NCBI RefSeq assembly: GCF_004025585.1
Contig: NZ_QTZO01000005.1
Span: 62,001 to 126,000, forward strand
DNA length: 64,000 nucleotides
Source of the DNA: Pseudodesulfovibrio sp. S3
GTDB lineage: Bacteria; Desulfobacterota; Desulfovibrionia; Desulfovibrionales; Desulfovibrionaceae
Direction of reading: 5' to 3'
The position numbers were made by a program, and so were the translations under genes. The notes beneath the pieces were generated by a model. That model was not told the DNA's origin and did not search any database. It saw only the letters and a program-made list of their open reading frames with translations. Shown piece after piece: positions 37,193-45,459 of the stretch (positions within the stretch are counted from its first letter, which is position 1; each line of letters begins with the position of its first letter).

Positions 37193-38617
37193 CTACAGGT
37201 AGAGGTCCCGCTCGCCGGCTTCCATGCGGGCCATGCGATCTGTAAGCAGGGTCTTGCGGTCCTGGTCCGGGTAGTTTTCGATCTCGCGGCGGATGAGCGC
37301 CTCGCCGATGACCTTGGTCTCTTCGGAGGCGTAGTCTTCGAGGTATTCCTTGAAGGTCAGCAGCCCGTTGGGCAGGCAGAACTTCTGGATGAAACCGGTT
37401 TTGGCCAATTCCATGAAGTGCTCTCCGGTGCGGCCCAGCCGGTAGCACGCCGTACACCAGGAGGGTACGTAGCCGTGGTCTCCGGCAATGGACCGGATGA
37501 CCTCGTCCAGGCTGCGGCTGTCGCCCACGCAGAACTGCTGCACATCGGGCCTGTCGTATTCGGGATCGCTGTATGCGCCGGGGTATGTCCTTGAACCGCC
37601 GGACATCTGGGAAACGCCGACTTCCAGCAGTTCCTTGCGGAATTCCGCGGTTTCGCGGGTGGTCAGGATCAGCCCGGTGTACGGCACGGCCAGGCGCAGT
37701 ACAGAGACGATTTTCTTGAACTGGTGGTCCGTGGTCGGATAGGGCGGGTTGAAGGCGATATCCGAATTCAATGCGGGTTCCAGGCGGGGGAATGAGATGG
37801 TGTGCGGTCCCACGCCCCAGTCGAGTTCGAGCTGGCGTGCGTGGTGCAGCAGGCCGAGCACCTCGAAGGTGGGGTCGTAGAGGCCGAAGAGTGCGCCCAT
37901 GCCCACGTCGTCGATGCCCGCCTCCTGGGCGCGGTGCATGGCGTGCAATCGCCAGAGGTAATCGGTCTTGCGCCCTTTGATGTGCAGTTTTTCATAGGTC
38001 GGGCGATGGTAGGATTCCTGGAAGCACTGGTAGGTGCCGATGCCGACCTCGTGCAGCTTGCGGAATCCCTCGACATCAAGGGGAGCACAGTTGACATTGA
38101 CCCGGCGGATTTCGCCGCTCTTGGCCGAGGTCACCGCGTAGACATCCTTGACGGTCTGGGCGATCCAGTCCGCGCCGAGGGTGGGGTGCTCTCCGTAGAC
38201 CAGAAGCAGCCGTTTGTGCCCGAGATCCTCCAGTACGGAAACCTCGCGGTGGATTTCCTCCGTGGACAGGGTGCGCCGGTCCAATTCGGTGTTGGTGGCC
38301 TTGAATCCGCAGTACTTACACTGGTTGGCGCATTCGTTGGTGATGTAGAGGGGGGCAAAGACAACCAGCCGGTTGCCGTAGATGGCCTTCTTGATGGCGA
38401 TGGCCGTTTCGAAAATTTCCTGGTCCAGATCCAGATCCGTGTTGCCGAGCAGTGCGGCGGCCTCGTCCGGGTCCAGCCCCTGTTTTTCCCTTGCCTTGGC
38501 CAGGATCTCGCGGATCAGGCCGGGGGCGGGATTTTCTCCCTTGCGCATTTCTGTGCGGATGGTTTCTTCGTCGATGAAGTTTTTCAGGCCATCGCTCAAC
38601 GTGCTGTCCTTTTTCAT
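37193..38617 (-). CDS. hydG: [FeFe]-hydrogenase maturase HydG (radical SAM tyrosine lyase)
   Basis: Splits tyrosine to make the CO and CN ligands as an Fe(CO)2CN unit; 474 residues. N-terminal radical SAM cluster motif CANQCKYCGFKA (CX3CX2C) and the C-terminal auxiliary-cluster motif SWCTACYRLGRTGEHF ending in KFC (CX2CX22C) are both present. GGGAG precedes the ATG. It follows the TM1266-like gene by 15 bases and precedes aspA. Confidence 0.97.
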   Translation of the reverse strand: MKKDSTLSDGLKNFIDEETIRTEMRKGENPAPGLIREILAKAREKQGLDPDEAAALLGNTDLDLDQEIFETAIAIKKAIYGNRLVVFAPLYITNECANQCKYCGFKATNTELDRRTLSTEEIHREVSVLEDLGHKRLLLVYGEHPTLGADWIAQTVKDVYAVTSAKSGEIRRVNVNCAPLDVEGFRKLHEVGIGTYQCFQESYHRPTYEKLHIKGRKTDYLWRLHAMHRAQEAGIDDVGMGALFGLYDPTFEVLGLLHHARQLELDWGVGPHTISFPRLEPALNSDIAFNPPYPTTDHQFKKIVSVLRLAVPYTGLILTTRETAEFRKELLEVGVSQMSGGSRTYPGAYSDPEYDRPDVQQFCVGDSRSLDEVIRSIAGDHGYVPSWCTACYRLGRTGEHFMELAKTGFIQKFCLPNGLLTFKEYLEDYASEETKVIGEALIRREIENYPDQDRKTLLTDRMARMEAGERDLYL

Positions 38618-38632
38618 TCTCTAGCTCCCTTG

Positions 38633-38875
38633 TTAAACCAGAAGAGATTTGACCTGAACACCTTCAAGCATGCCGAGCTTGCCGGTCAGGGCGCCCACCT
38701 CGTCGGTGGTGGCCTCAATGATCAGATCTATGATGTTTACGCCCCGTTCCTTGAAGGGCAGGCCCATCCGACCGACGATCATGTCTCCATGGTCGCTCAG
38801 GATGGTGTTGACCGTGACGGCCATCTTGTTCCTGTCCTTGATGATGATGCCGATAATGCCGAGTCGTTTCTGCAT
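38633..38875 (-). CDS. TM1266 family [FeFe]-hydrogenase-associated regulator, ACT-like
   Basis: A protein of 80 residues with an ACT-like beta-alpha-beta-beta-alpha-beta pattern (LGIIGIIIKDRNKMAVTVN, GRMGLPFKERGVNIIDLIIE, GALTGKLGMLEGVQVKSLLV). This matches the TM1266 family, which is repeatedly found next to hydE/hydG and annotated as putative hydrogenase-system regulator. The fold resembles the ligand-sensing C-terminal part of NikR, but there is no DNA-binding part. AGGGAG precedes the ATG. First gene of the maturation operon, after a long leader. Confidence 0.9.
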   Translation of the reverse strand: MQKRLGIIGIIIKDRNKMAVTVNTILSDHGDMIVGRMGLPFKERGVNIIDLIIEATTDEVGALTGKLGMLEGVQVKSLLV

Positions 38876-38914
38876 ACGCTCAGTCTCCCTTTTTTGGTCT
38901 GTGCCGGAAACCGC

Positions 38915-38944
38915 GAGACCCCGGGTTAGCACTCCCGGGATCTC
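38915..38944 (-). promoter_or_regulatory. Hairpin before the maturation operon start codon
   Basis: An 11-bp stem GAGATCCCGGG/CCCGGGGTCTC (one G-T pair) with an eight-base loop, 40 bases upstream of the TM1266-like start. No T-run follows, so it is not a standard terminator. Confidence 0.5.
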
Positions 38945-38979
38945 TGCATGCTGGGAAGGGGGGAGCTTCTGGATGGTGT

Positions 38980-39053
38980 TCTGCCTGCGAGAATGCGGGT
39001 AGGGCCCAGATGGCTCCACCCTGGGGTTCAGGCTGACCCTTCCCGCAGGCAGA
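38980..39053 (-). ncRNA. Structured leader RNA element of the hyd maturation operon (candidate)
   Basis: On the minus strand a perfect 10-bp outer stem TCTGCCTGCG/CGCAGGCAGA closes a 54-base interior. The interior has two further stems: GGGT-CAGCCTGA-ACCC and CCCAG-GGTGGAGCCAT-CTGGG, giving a three-way junction. The single-stranded CCCTACCC after the second stem could pair with GGGTGG in its loop, as in a pseudoknot. It sits between the promoter at 39120 and the hairpin at 38915. It resembles a riboswitch in architecture, but I cannot assign it to a known class. Confidence 0.45.
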
Positions 39054-39119
39054 TTTTCTCCGGTCGGAGGTGTTCTGGCGAAAACCACTAGCGTTCTTTT
39101 GGATACTAATCAAGAAAAA

Positions 39120-39148
39120 ATTATACGCAAAGGATAACTTTTTTAAAA
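39120..39148 (-). promoter_or_regulatory. Candidate promoter of the hyd maturation operon
   Basis: TATAAT (39125-39120) with a weak -35 TTTTAA 17 bases upstream (39148-39143). The predicted transcript would have a leader of about 240 bases before the TM1266-like start. Confidence 0.45.
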
Positions 39149-39307
39149 TAGTAACACGATGCAGCGGCAAAATATGCAGTCGGGATCGGCAAAGAGTAGA
39201 TGAGATCGGCCATTCAGGCCGCCTCGGAAAGACCGTATTCGGAGAAGGGAGGGGAATGTCGCCCTAGGATCAGAAGCATCCTCGCCGCAGGAGACACAAA
39301 TGAGAGG

Positions 39308-39646
39308 TTAGAACTTCAGCTTGAATCCGTTGGCCTTGAGGGCGGCCACTCTGGCGCTGCGGTCATTGTAATGGGTGTGCAGCAGATGATGCGACATGTG
39401 ACCGCACGGACCTTCATGCAGGAAGCCGTCCTTGGGGTCATAGATCTTTTTGATCATGGGATTGTCCTGAGACTTCCTGAGCTTGTAGATCTTGGGATTG
39501 GCATCGGCATCGTATACGGACTTCTGGCGAAGGCCCACGAAGTCCATGGAGGCTGCTACCGCTTCCTTGGTCAGGTTCAGGCCGAGCACGGCGTATCCGG
39601 TCATGACGCCGCACGCCTTGATGAAGCCACGTCTGTTCATTTTCAT
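39308..39646 (-). CDS. hydB: Periplasmic [FeFe] hydrogenase small subunit
   Basis: A protein of 112 residues that wraps around the large subunit and provides its export signal. The N terminus has a Tat signal NRRGFIKACG followed by a hydrophobic stretch. Mature residues include LTKEAVAASMDFVGLRQKSV and the His-rich CGHMSHHLLHTHY. AAGGAG precedes the ATG. It lies 14 bases after hydA. As HydA has no signal of its own, the assembled enzyme is expected to be exported folded by the Tat system. Confidence 0.93.
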   Translation of the reverse strand: MKMNRRGFIKACGVMTGYAVLGLNLTKEAVAASMDFVGLRQKSVYDADANPKIYKLRKSQDNPMIKKIYDPKDGFLHEGPCGHMSHHLLHTHYNDRSARVAALKANGFKLKF

Positions 39647-39660
39647 GGTCGGTCTCCTTC

Positions 39661-40920
39661 TTATGCGCTGACAGTGCGTGCCCGGAAGCGTTTGTTGATC
39701 TGGGCCACGGTGCTTTTGAACAGGGAGGCTCGGACATCGGGATCAAGAGGCTGTCCGCCGCCGTTCACACAGCCGCCGGGGCAGGTCATGACTTCGATGA
39801 AGTGGTATGGGGATTTTCCCGCCCGAACTTCGTCGCACAGTTTTGCAGCATTATCGAGTCCGCTGGCCACAGCCACCTTGACCGTGCCGAACCCGGGCAC
39901 GTCGACGTCGGCAGCATTGATGCCCTCGTGGGTGCGCACGACCTTGATGGTCGGGTCCGACAGCTTTTTGCCGGAAAGCACTTCGTAGGCAAGCCTCAGA
40001 GCCGCTTCCATGACGCCGCCGCTGTTGCCGAAGATGGTGGCCGCTCCGGTGGAATCGCCCAGAATCGGGTCGGGTGCTTGCGAGGGCAGGCTGTTGAAGT
40101 TGATGCCCGCAGCCTTGATCATGTAGGCCAGTTCGCGGGTGTTGATGGTTGCGTCGATGTCGCGGAAGCCGCTGTCGGCCAGTTCGGGGCGCAGTCCTTC
40201 GTACTTCTTTGCGATGCAGGGCATGATCGAGACGGTGTAGATGTTTTTGGCCGGGGTTTCGGTCTCGTGTGCGCCATAGGTCTTGGCCAGCGGGCCGAGC
40301 ATCCCGATGGGAGACTTGCAGCTGGACAGATTGGGCATGAGATCCGGGTAGAAGGTCTCTGCGAACTTGACCCAACCGGGACAGCACGACGTGAACTGGG
40401 GCAGCGGACGAGCGCCCTTCTTGCCTTGTTCACCCACACGCTGGATCAGCTCAGTGCCTTCTTCCATGATGGTCACGTCGGCAGTGAATTCGTTGTCCCA
40501 GATGTAGTCGAAGCCGAGCTGGCGCAGGGCTGCGTGCATTTTCCCGCCCACGTAAGTGCCGGTGGCGGCTCCGAAGCATTCGCCCAGGCCGTAGCGAACG
40601 GCAGGAGCGGGCATGGAGACCACGACGGTGTTCGGGTCCTTGAGTTTCTCGAAGACCTCGTCCACGTAGGAAACGCCTTCGTAGATGGCGTCGTACGGGC
40701 AGTTGATCAGACACTGGCCACAGTTCATGCAGGCGGCCGGGTCCACAACCTGACGAATACCGTCGTCGTTTATGGACTGGATCGCGCCGGTTGCGCATGC
40801 TTCTTCGCAATTTCCGCAGGCCTGGCACTTGGTGGCATCGACCTGGACAAAGAAAATGCTGTCTGGATCAATGCCTTTGGGTGCGTTGGTCTGGTACATC
40901 ACGCCTTCAATCTGTTTCAT
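39661..40920 (-). CDS. hydA: Periplasmic [FeFe] hydrogenase large (catalytic) subunit
   Basis: Hydrogen-activating subunit of 419 residues. Two [4Fe-4S] ferredoxin motifs are at Cys32/35/38/42 and Cys64/67/70/74. H-cluster motifs: L1 TSCCPGW (Cys179, Cys180), L2 IMPCIAKKYE (Cys235) and L3 EVMTCPGGCVNGG. Length and composition match the Desulfovibrio periplasmic enzyme. The chosen start has AAGGAGG upstream. A second in-frame ATG at 41001 with the stronger site AAAGGAGGAGG would add 27 residues. It is followed by hydB. Confidence 0.97.
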   Translation of the reverse strand: MKQIEGVMYQTNAPKGIDPDSIFFVQVDATKCQACGNCEEACATGAIQSINDDGIRQVVDPAACMNCGQCLINCPYDAIYEGVSYVDEVFEKLKDPNTVVVSMPAPAVRYGLGECFGAATGTYVGGKMHAALRQLGFDYIWDNEFTADVTIMEEGTELIQRVGEQGKKGARPLPQFTSCCPGWVKFAETFYPDLMPNLSSCKSPIGMLGPLAKTYGAHETETPAKNIYTVSIMPCIAKKYEGLRPELADSGFRDIDATINTRELAYMIKAAGINFNSLPSQAPDPILGDSTGAATIFGNSGGVMEAALRLAYEVLSGKKLSDPTIKVVRTHEGINAADVDVPGFGTVKVAVASGLDNAAKLCDEVRAGKSPYHFIEVMTCPGGCVNGGGQPLDPDVRASLFKSTVAQINKRFRARTVSA

Positions 40921-40937
40921 GGTGCCCTCCTTGTTGG

Positions 40938-40976
40938 GGTGGATTGAAGACAAATCCACCGGCGTTATCGCCGGTG
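40938..40976 (-). promoter_or_regulatory. Two mutually exclusive hairpins before hydA
   Basis: CACCGGCG-ATAA-CGCCGGTG (40957-40976) and GGTGGATT-TGTCTTC-AATCCACC (40938-40960) share four bases, so only one can form fully. The second ends six bases before the hydA ribosome site. The region is also readable in frame from ATG 41001. Confidence 0.5.
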
Positions 40977-41082
40977 AAGCCTTTGGTGTGCATCCTGACA
41001 TAGGATACCCTCCTCCTTTCGATGTGTTGACAGGGTGCTACTCCCGTCGTTAACACGAAATCTAAAATAATAACACAATACA

Positions 41083-41113
41083 GCTACTATTGTAAAAATA
41101 GTAGCCGTGTCAA
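41083..41113 (-). promoter_or_regulatory. Promoter and 23-bp palindromic operator of hydAB
   Basis: A perfect -35 TTGACA (41113-41108) is followed two bases later by GCTACTATT-N5-AATAGTAGC (41083-41105), which covers the expected -10 position. A regulator bound there would block RNA polymerase. It does not fit the FNR, Rex or CRP/HcpR consensus as I know them. Confidence 0.6.
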
Positions 41114-41239
41114 GGGGGGGGAGCCGATGTGGGCTCATCTATAGGTGCCGATGAGAACCTCGGCCCCCGATGCAAGGGTGGAGTGTTTTCGGAATACTTG
41201 CCGGGAATGGGCGGCAACCTGTTGCCATTGAATGGGAAA

Positions 41240-41266
41240 GGGCACCAATCTGTATGATTGGTACCC
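41240..41266 (-). terminator. Probable terminator after corA
   Basis: GGGTACCAATC pairs with GATTGGTGCCC (one mismatch), followed on the minus strand by TTTCCC. It lies 48 bases past the corA stop. Confidence 0.5.
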
Positions 41267-41313
41267 TGTATGCTGGTCTGTGTATGGCTGAGGTTTTTAC
41301 CTGCGAATTATCC

Positions 41314-42378
41314 CTATATCCATTTTTGTTTTCTGAAGTAGATGAGCATGGTCACTGCCACGGCCCCCATGAACGAAAGCAGGACATAGTAGCCGTAGGG
41401 GTATCGGAGTTCGGGCATGACCTCGAAGTTCATGCCGTACACGCCTGCGAGGAAGGAAAGGGGAATGAATATGGTGGCAAAGATCGTCAGGAATTTCATG
41501 ACATCATTGAGCCTGTTGGCAACCGCCATGTTGTAGCTGTTGAGGTGGTCGTTGAGCATCTCCCTGTAGATGTCCACTGCGTCATTGATCTGCTCGGCCA
41601 TGTCCATCAGATCCCTGATAAAGGGGGAGAGTTGCTCTGAGATCAGGTCATTTTCCAGCTTGAGCAGTTTGAGGACTATCTCTCTGGCCGGGCGCACCGC
41701 CTTGCGGATGTAGGCCATCTCCCTCCGGCAGGTGTTGATTTCTTCCAGCAGTTCGTTGGTGGGGTCGCTGAGCACCTCCTCATCGAAGCCTTCGATTCTT
41801 TCACCCATGATTTCAACAACTTTGAGATAGTTCTCGAAGACGCAGTCGAGCAGGGCGTAGAGCAGGTAGTCAGGACCCGCTTTACGCAGCCTGCCGCTTT
41901 GACGCCTGATCCGTTCGCGTACGGGTTCGAATACGTCTCCGGGTTTCTCCTGGAATGTCAGCAGGCATCGTCCGGTCAGGTATGCGCTCAGTTGTTCCGA
42001 CTGGATTTCGGATTGGTCCTCGTTCAGGGAGAGCATCTTGAGGGTGATGAACACCCCGTTCGGGAAGTCTTCCATCTTGGGTCTGTGGCCTGTGTTGACG
42101 ATGTCCTCAAGTACCATTGGGGAAATGTCGAATATCGAGCCGAGGGAGTGCATCAGTTCCGGGACATGCAGGCCGTCCACGTTCAGCCAGCTCGTTGATT
42201 CGCTGGACAGGCAGGGCGAGAGTGTTTCCGCAGACTCGAGGAATTCGTCACGCAAGGTGGAAACATCGTAGTCGATCAGTCTCAACCGGGGGGTGTCGGT
42301 TTTTTGTTGCCCGACAAAGATCAGCGACCCCGGGGGTTGCCCTGTGGCGTTGTGGCGTTTTTTCAGAAATCTGGCCAT
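41314..42378 (-). CDS. corA: CorA-type magnesium/cobalt channel
   Basis: Pentameric divalent-cation channel subunit, 354 residues. A cytoplasmic alpha/beta domain is followed by a long helix and two C-terminal transmembrane helices. The pore signature YGMNFEVMPEL lies between them, and the chain ends with the basic RKQKWI. The start at MARFLKK has GAGG at good spacing; the ATG nine codons earlier does not. The gene stands alone. Confidence 0.95.
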   Translation of the reverse strand: MARFLKKRHNATGQPPGSLIFVGQQKTDTPRLRLIDYDVSTLRDEFLESAETLSPCLSSESTSWLNVDGLHVPELMHSLGSIFDISPMVLEDIVNTGHRPKMEDFPNGVFITLKMLSLNEDQSEIQSEQLSAYLTGRCLLTFQEKPGDVFEPVRERIRRQSGRLRKAGPDYLLYALLDCVFENYLKVVEIMGERIEGFDEEVLSDPTNELLEEINTCRREMAYIRKAVRPAREIVLKLLKLENDLISEQLSPFIRDLMDMAEQINDAVDIYREMLNDHLNSYNMAVANRLNDVMKFLTIFATIFIPLSFLAGVYGMNFEVMPELRYPYGYYVLLSFMGAVAVTMLIYFRKQKWI

Positions 42379-42678
42379 GAGTTGCACCTCTGTTTCATAC
42401 GGCATGGATGGTAATACGTGATGTCGTCATCCTGATTCAGTCTCATGATATAATGAAAACCTGACACGATAAACCTTTTTCATGTGACAACGCCCATGCC
42501 AAGGGTTGCTGTGGCGGTTAACAGGCGGTAGGAGCAGGCAATTGGATGCGGTTTTCGCCTGTTCCTCTTGGCGTCCGTGCAGGTTATAATATTCAGATCC
42601 TCGTTGAGAATGCGATGCTGTCACTATCTCGTGTTCTTGTTTTCGTGAAACCCGAAGCTGCAATGGAAAAGTCATGAT
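42379..42678. other. Divergent intergenic region
   Basis: 300 bases between corA and the hybrid kinase gene. It contains TATAAT near 42449 on the plus strand but no matching -35. A 82-codon minus-strand frame has no ribosome site and is not accepted. Nothing else is seen. Confidence 0.35.
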
Positions 42679-45438
42679 ATGGCAAATCCTGAATTAAAAA
42701 ATGAACTCGAACGCAGTCGGCAGAGAGTGGCCGAGCTGGAAAGCGACCTGGTGAAATCCGAGTCGAAATGGCGCAGCGTGCTTGAACACATGCCGCAGAT
42801 CGGCGTCAGCTTGAATCCTGACGGGAAAATAGTTTTTGCCAATCAGCATTTTCTCGATCTGACCGGGTGGAAGTTCGAGGAAATATACCTGAAGAGCTGG
42901 TTTGACCTGTTTCTCCCCGAGGATGTTCGAGAGGATGTTCGGGGCGTGTTCCTGCGGTCAAAGGAACAGAAACAGGTGGGGCCGCATTCGCAATACCGGA
43001 ATGAGATCGTAACCAGGGACGGCAGCCTTCGTCCCGTGCTCTGGTTCAATGTCCTGACCCAGGCCCCTGACGGAAGTGTTGCGGATATCACTTGCCTGGG
43101 CATCGACCAGACCTTCGAGGAACAGGCCAGGGAGTCAACGGAGAAGGCGAATCGGGCACTCAGGCTCAATATGGCGCATCTCCGCACCTTGGTGGAAACC
43201 ATACCTGAACTTGTGTGGTTGAAGGACGTGGATGGTGTCTTCGTCACCTGCAACCATCGGTTCGAGCGATTTTACGGGGCCTCGGAAGCGGATATAGTGG
43301 GCAAGACAGACTATGATTTTGTTGACAGGGAGCTGGCCGAGTTCTTCAGGGCAAACGACCGGGCTGCCATAGAGGCGGGTAAATCCGTGATCAACGAAGA
43401 GACGGTTACCTACAAGGACGACGGACATACCGAAGAACTCGAGACCATCAAGACGCCCATGTACGACGATAGGGGAGAGCTTATCGGTGTGCTCGGGGTT
43501 GCCAGGGATATTACGGAGCGCAAACGGATAGAGCATGCGTTGAAAGAGAGCGAATTGCGTTTCAAGACGCTGCACAACGCCTCTTTTGGCGGCATAGCCA
43601 TCCATGACAAGGGACTCATTCTGGACTGCAACCAAGGATTGTCCGATATTACCGGCTATGCCACCGAAGAGTTGATTGGCATGGACGGGCTGCTGCTCAT
43701 TGCCGAATCGTCCCGAGGGTTGGTCATGCAACACATCCTTGAAGGTTACGAGGAACTTTACGAGGCTTTCGGACTTCGCAAGAACGGCAAGGAATACCCG
43801 CTTCAGTTGGAGGCGAGAAATATTCCTTACAAGGGCGCGATGGTCAGGGTCGTCGAGTTCCGGGATATTACGGAGCGCAAACGGGCGGAATTGGAACTCA
43901 AGGACAGTGAACAGCGGCACAGGGCCATTTTTGAAAATTCTCCGTTGGGCGTGGTCCGTTTCAGCAAGGAGGGCACCATTCTCGATTGCAACGATAATTT
44001 CGTGGCATTGATGGGGTCCTCCAAAGAGGAGCTGGTCGGATTCATTGCCGAGCGCCAGAGTAATCTCAAAATGTATGAAGCACTGGCCATGGCCATGGCG
44101 GGTCAGGCTTCATCCTATGAAGATTATTATACTTCGGTGACGGGTAATAAGACAATTTTTCTGCATGCGCAGTTCAACCCGGTGAATCCCGGTCAGTCGC
44201 CCACCGAAGTGATTGCCACCATGGAGGATTTCGGGGAACGCAAGGAAGCGCAGGACGAGTTGAGAAGGGCCAAGGAAGAGGCCGAAGCGTACAGCCAGTC
44301 CAAGACCGAGTTTCTGACCAACATGAGTCATGAGATCAGAACCCCGCTGAACGGAATCATGGGAATGCTGCAGCTCATGCAGACGACCGGGTTGGATGAT
44401 GAGCAGTCGGAGTATACTCAGGCTGCTCTCAAATCCTCGCGGCGGTTGATGAACCTGCTCTCCGATATTCTTGATCTTTCGAGAGTAGAGGCTGGCAAGA
44501 TGGTGGTGCAGAGGACTCCTTTCGACCTGCCGAAGGCCTGTGAACAGGTCTGCGAAATGTTCAGGCTCACTTCAGCGCAGACCGGTGTCGCCCTGAAGTG
44601 CGACATCGATGCCCTCCTTCCCCGGATGGCTCTGGGAGATGCCGTCCGGTTGCAGCAGGTGCTTACCAACCTGGTGGGCAACGCGTTCAAGTTCACGACG
44701 CACGGCCAAATCGTCCTGTCCGCGCACAGATTGCCCGATGTCTCGTCAAATGAATACCGTATCCTGTTTTCCGTTTCGGATACAGGCGTCGGAATCCCCG
44801 ACGCCGAACTCGGCACCCTGTTCGATCCCTTTACTCAGGTCAGCCAGGGATACACCCGGACCCACCAGGGGGCCGGCCTGGGGCTGTCCATATGCAAGCG
44901 TCTCGTGACTCTGATGGGCGGCGCCATGACCATCGAAAGCGAGGAAGGCGTGGGGACCTCGTTATATTTTGCGATTCCCTTTGGCAGAAGTGAACAGCTA
45001 CCGAAGGCGTCCCCGTCAAAGGACCGTGGCCAGGCCGTGGTCGAGAAGTCGTTCAGCATTCTCCTGGCGGAGGATGAGCGTGTCAACAGTCTGGTCACGC
45101 AGCGGATTCTTGAAAAGGACGGACATGCTGTCACTGCCGTGGAAAATGGTCGGCAAGCGATTGAGGCCCTGCAGGCCCGGGATTACGATGTCGTACTGAT
45201 GGACATCCAGATGCCGGAGATGGACGGCATCGAGGCCACCCGTGCGATACGGACCGGACTTGCCGGAGAGGGCCGGGCGTCGATTCCGATTATTGCCGTG
45301 ACTGCGTATGCCATGGTCGGCGACAGGGAAATATTTTTGAATGCAGGCATGGACGGCTACGTGGTCAAGCCGATCGAGTTGGAAGCGTTGCGGACGGTGT
45401 TCGCGGAAATTCGTGGCGGGGAGAACGAGTTGGCCTGA
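42679..45438 (+). CDS. Multi-PAS hybrid sensor histidine kinase/response regulator
   Basis: A soluble sensor kinase of 919 residues with no membrane helix. Order: short coiled coil (1-25), four PAS domains (about 30-130, 155-285, 293-405, 413-530), HisKA with phospho-His551 in SHEIRTPLNG, HATPase with GVGIPDAEL and GAGLGLSICKRL, and a C-terminal receiver with phospho-Asp842 in VVLMDIQMPEMDG. PAS-2 and PAS-3 end in the PAC motif DITERKR. It probably senses a cytoplasmic or redox cue and relays phosphate through its receiver. Partner unknown; the convergent kinase gene ends 21 bases away. Confidence 0.93.
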   Translation: MANPELKNELERSRQRVAELESDLVKSESKWRSVLEHMPQIGVSLNPDGKIVFANQHFLDLTGWKFEEIYLKSWFDLFLPEDVREDVRGVFLRSKEQKQVGPHSQYRNEIVTRDGSLRPVLWFNVLTQAPDGSVADITCLGIDQTFEEQARESTEKANRALRLNMAHLRTLVETIPELVWLKDVDGVFVTCNHRFERFYGASEADIVGKTDYDFVDRELAEFFRANDRAAIEAGKSVINEETVTYKDDGHTEELETIKTPMYDDRGELIGVLGVARDITERKRIEHALKESELRFKTLHNASFGGIAIHDKGLILDCNQGLSDITGYATEELIGMDGLLLIAESSRGLVMQHILEGYEELYEAFGLRKNGKEYPLQLEARNIPYKGAMVRVVEFRDITERKRAELELKDSEQRHRAIFENSPLGVVRFSKEGTILDCNDNFVALMGSSKEELVGFIAERQSNLKMYEALAMAMAGQASSYEDYYTSVTGNKTIFLHAQFNPVNPGQSPTEVIATMEDFGERKEAQDELRRAKEEAEAYSQSKTEFLTNMSHEIRTPLNGIMGMLQLMQTTGLDDEQSEYTQAALKSSRRLMNLLSDILDLSRVEAGKMVVQRTPFDLPKACEQVCEMFRLTSAQTGVALKCDIDALLPRMALGDAVRLQQVLTNLVGNAFKFTTHGQIVLSAHRLPDVSSNEYRILFSVSDTGVGIPDAELGTLFDPFTQVSQGYTRTHQGAGLGLSICKRLVTLMGGAMTIESEEGVGTSLYFAIPFGRSEQLPKASPSKDRGQAVVEKSFSILLAEDERVNSLVTQRILEKDGHAVTAVENGRQAIEALQARDYDVVLMDIQMPEMDGIEATRAIRTGLAGEGRASIPIIAVTAYAMVGDREIFLNAGMDGYVVKPIELEALRTVFAEIRGGENELA

Positions 45439-45459
45439 TCGGTCGTGACGAGGTCCGGT

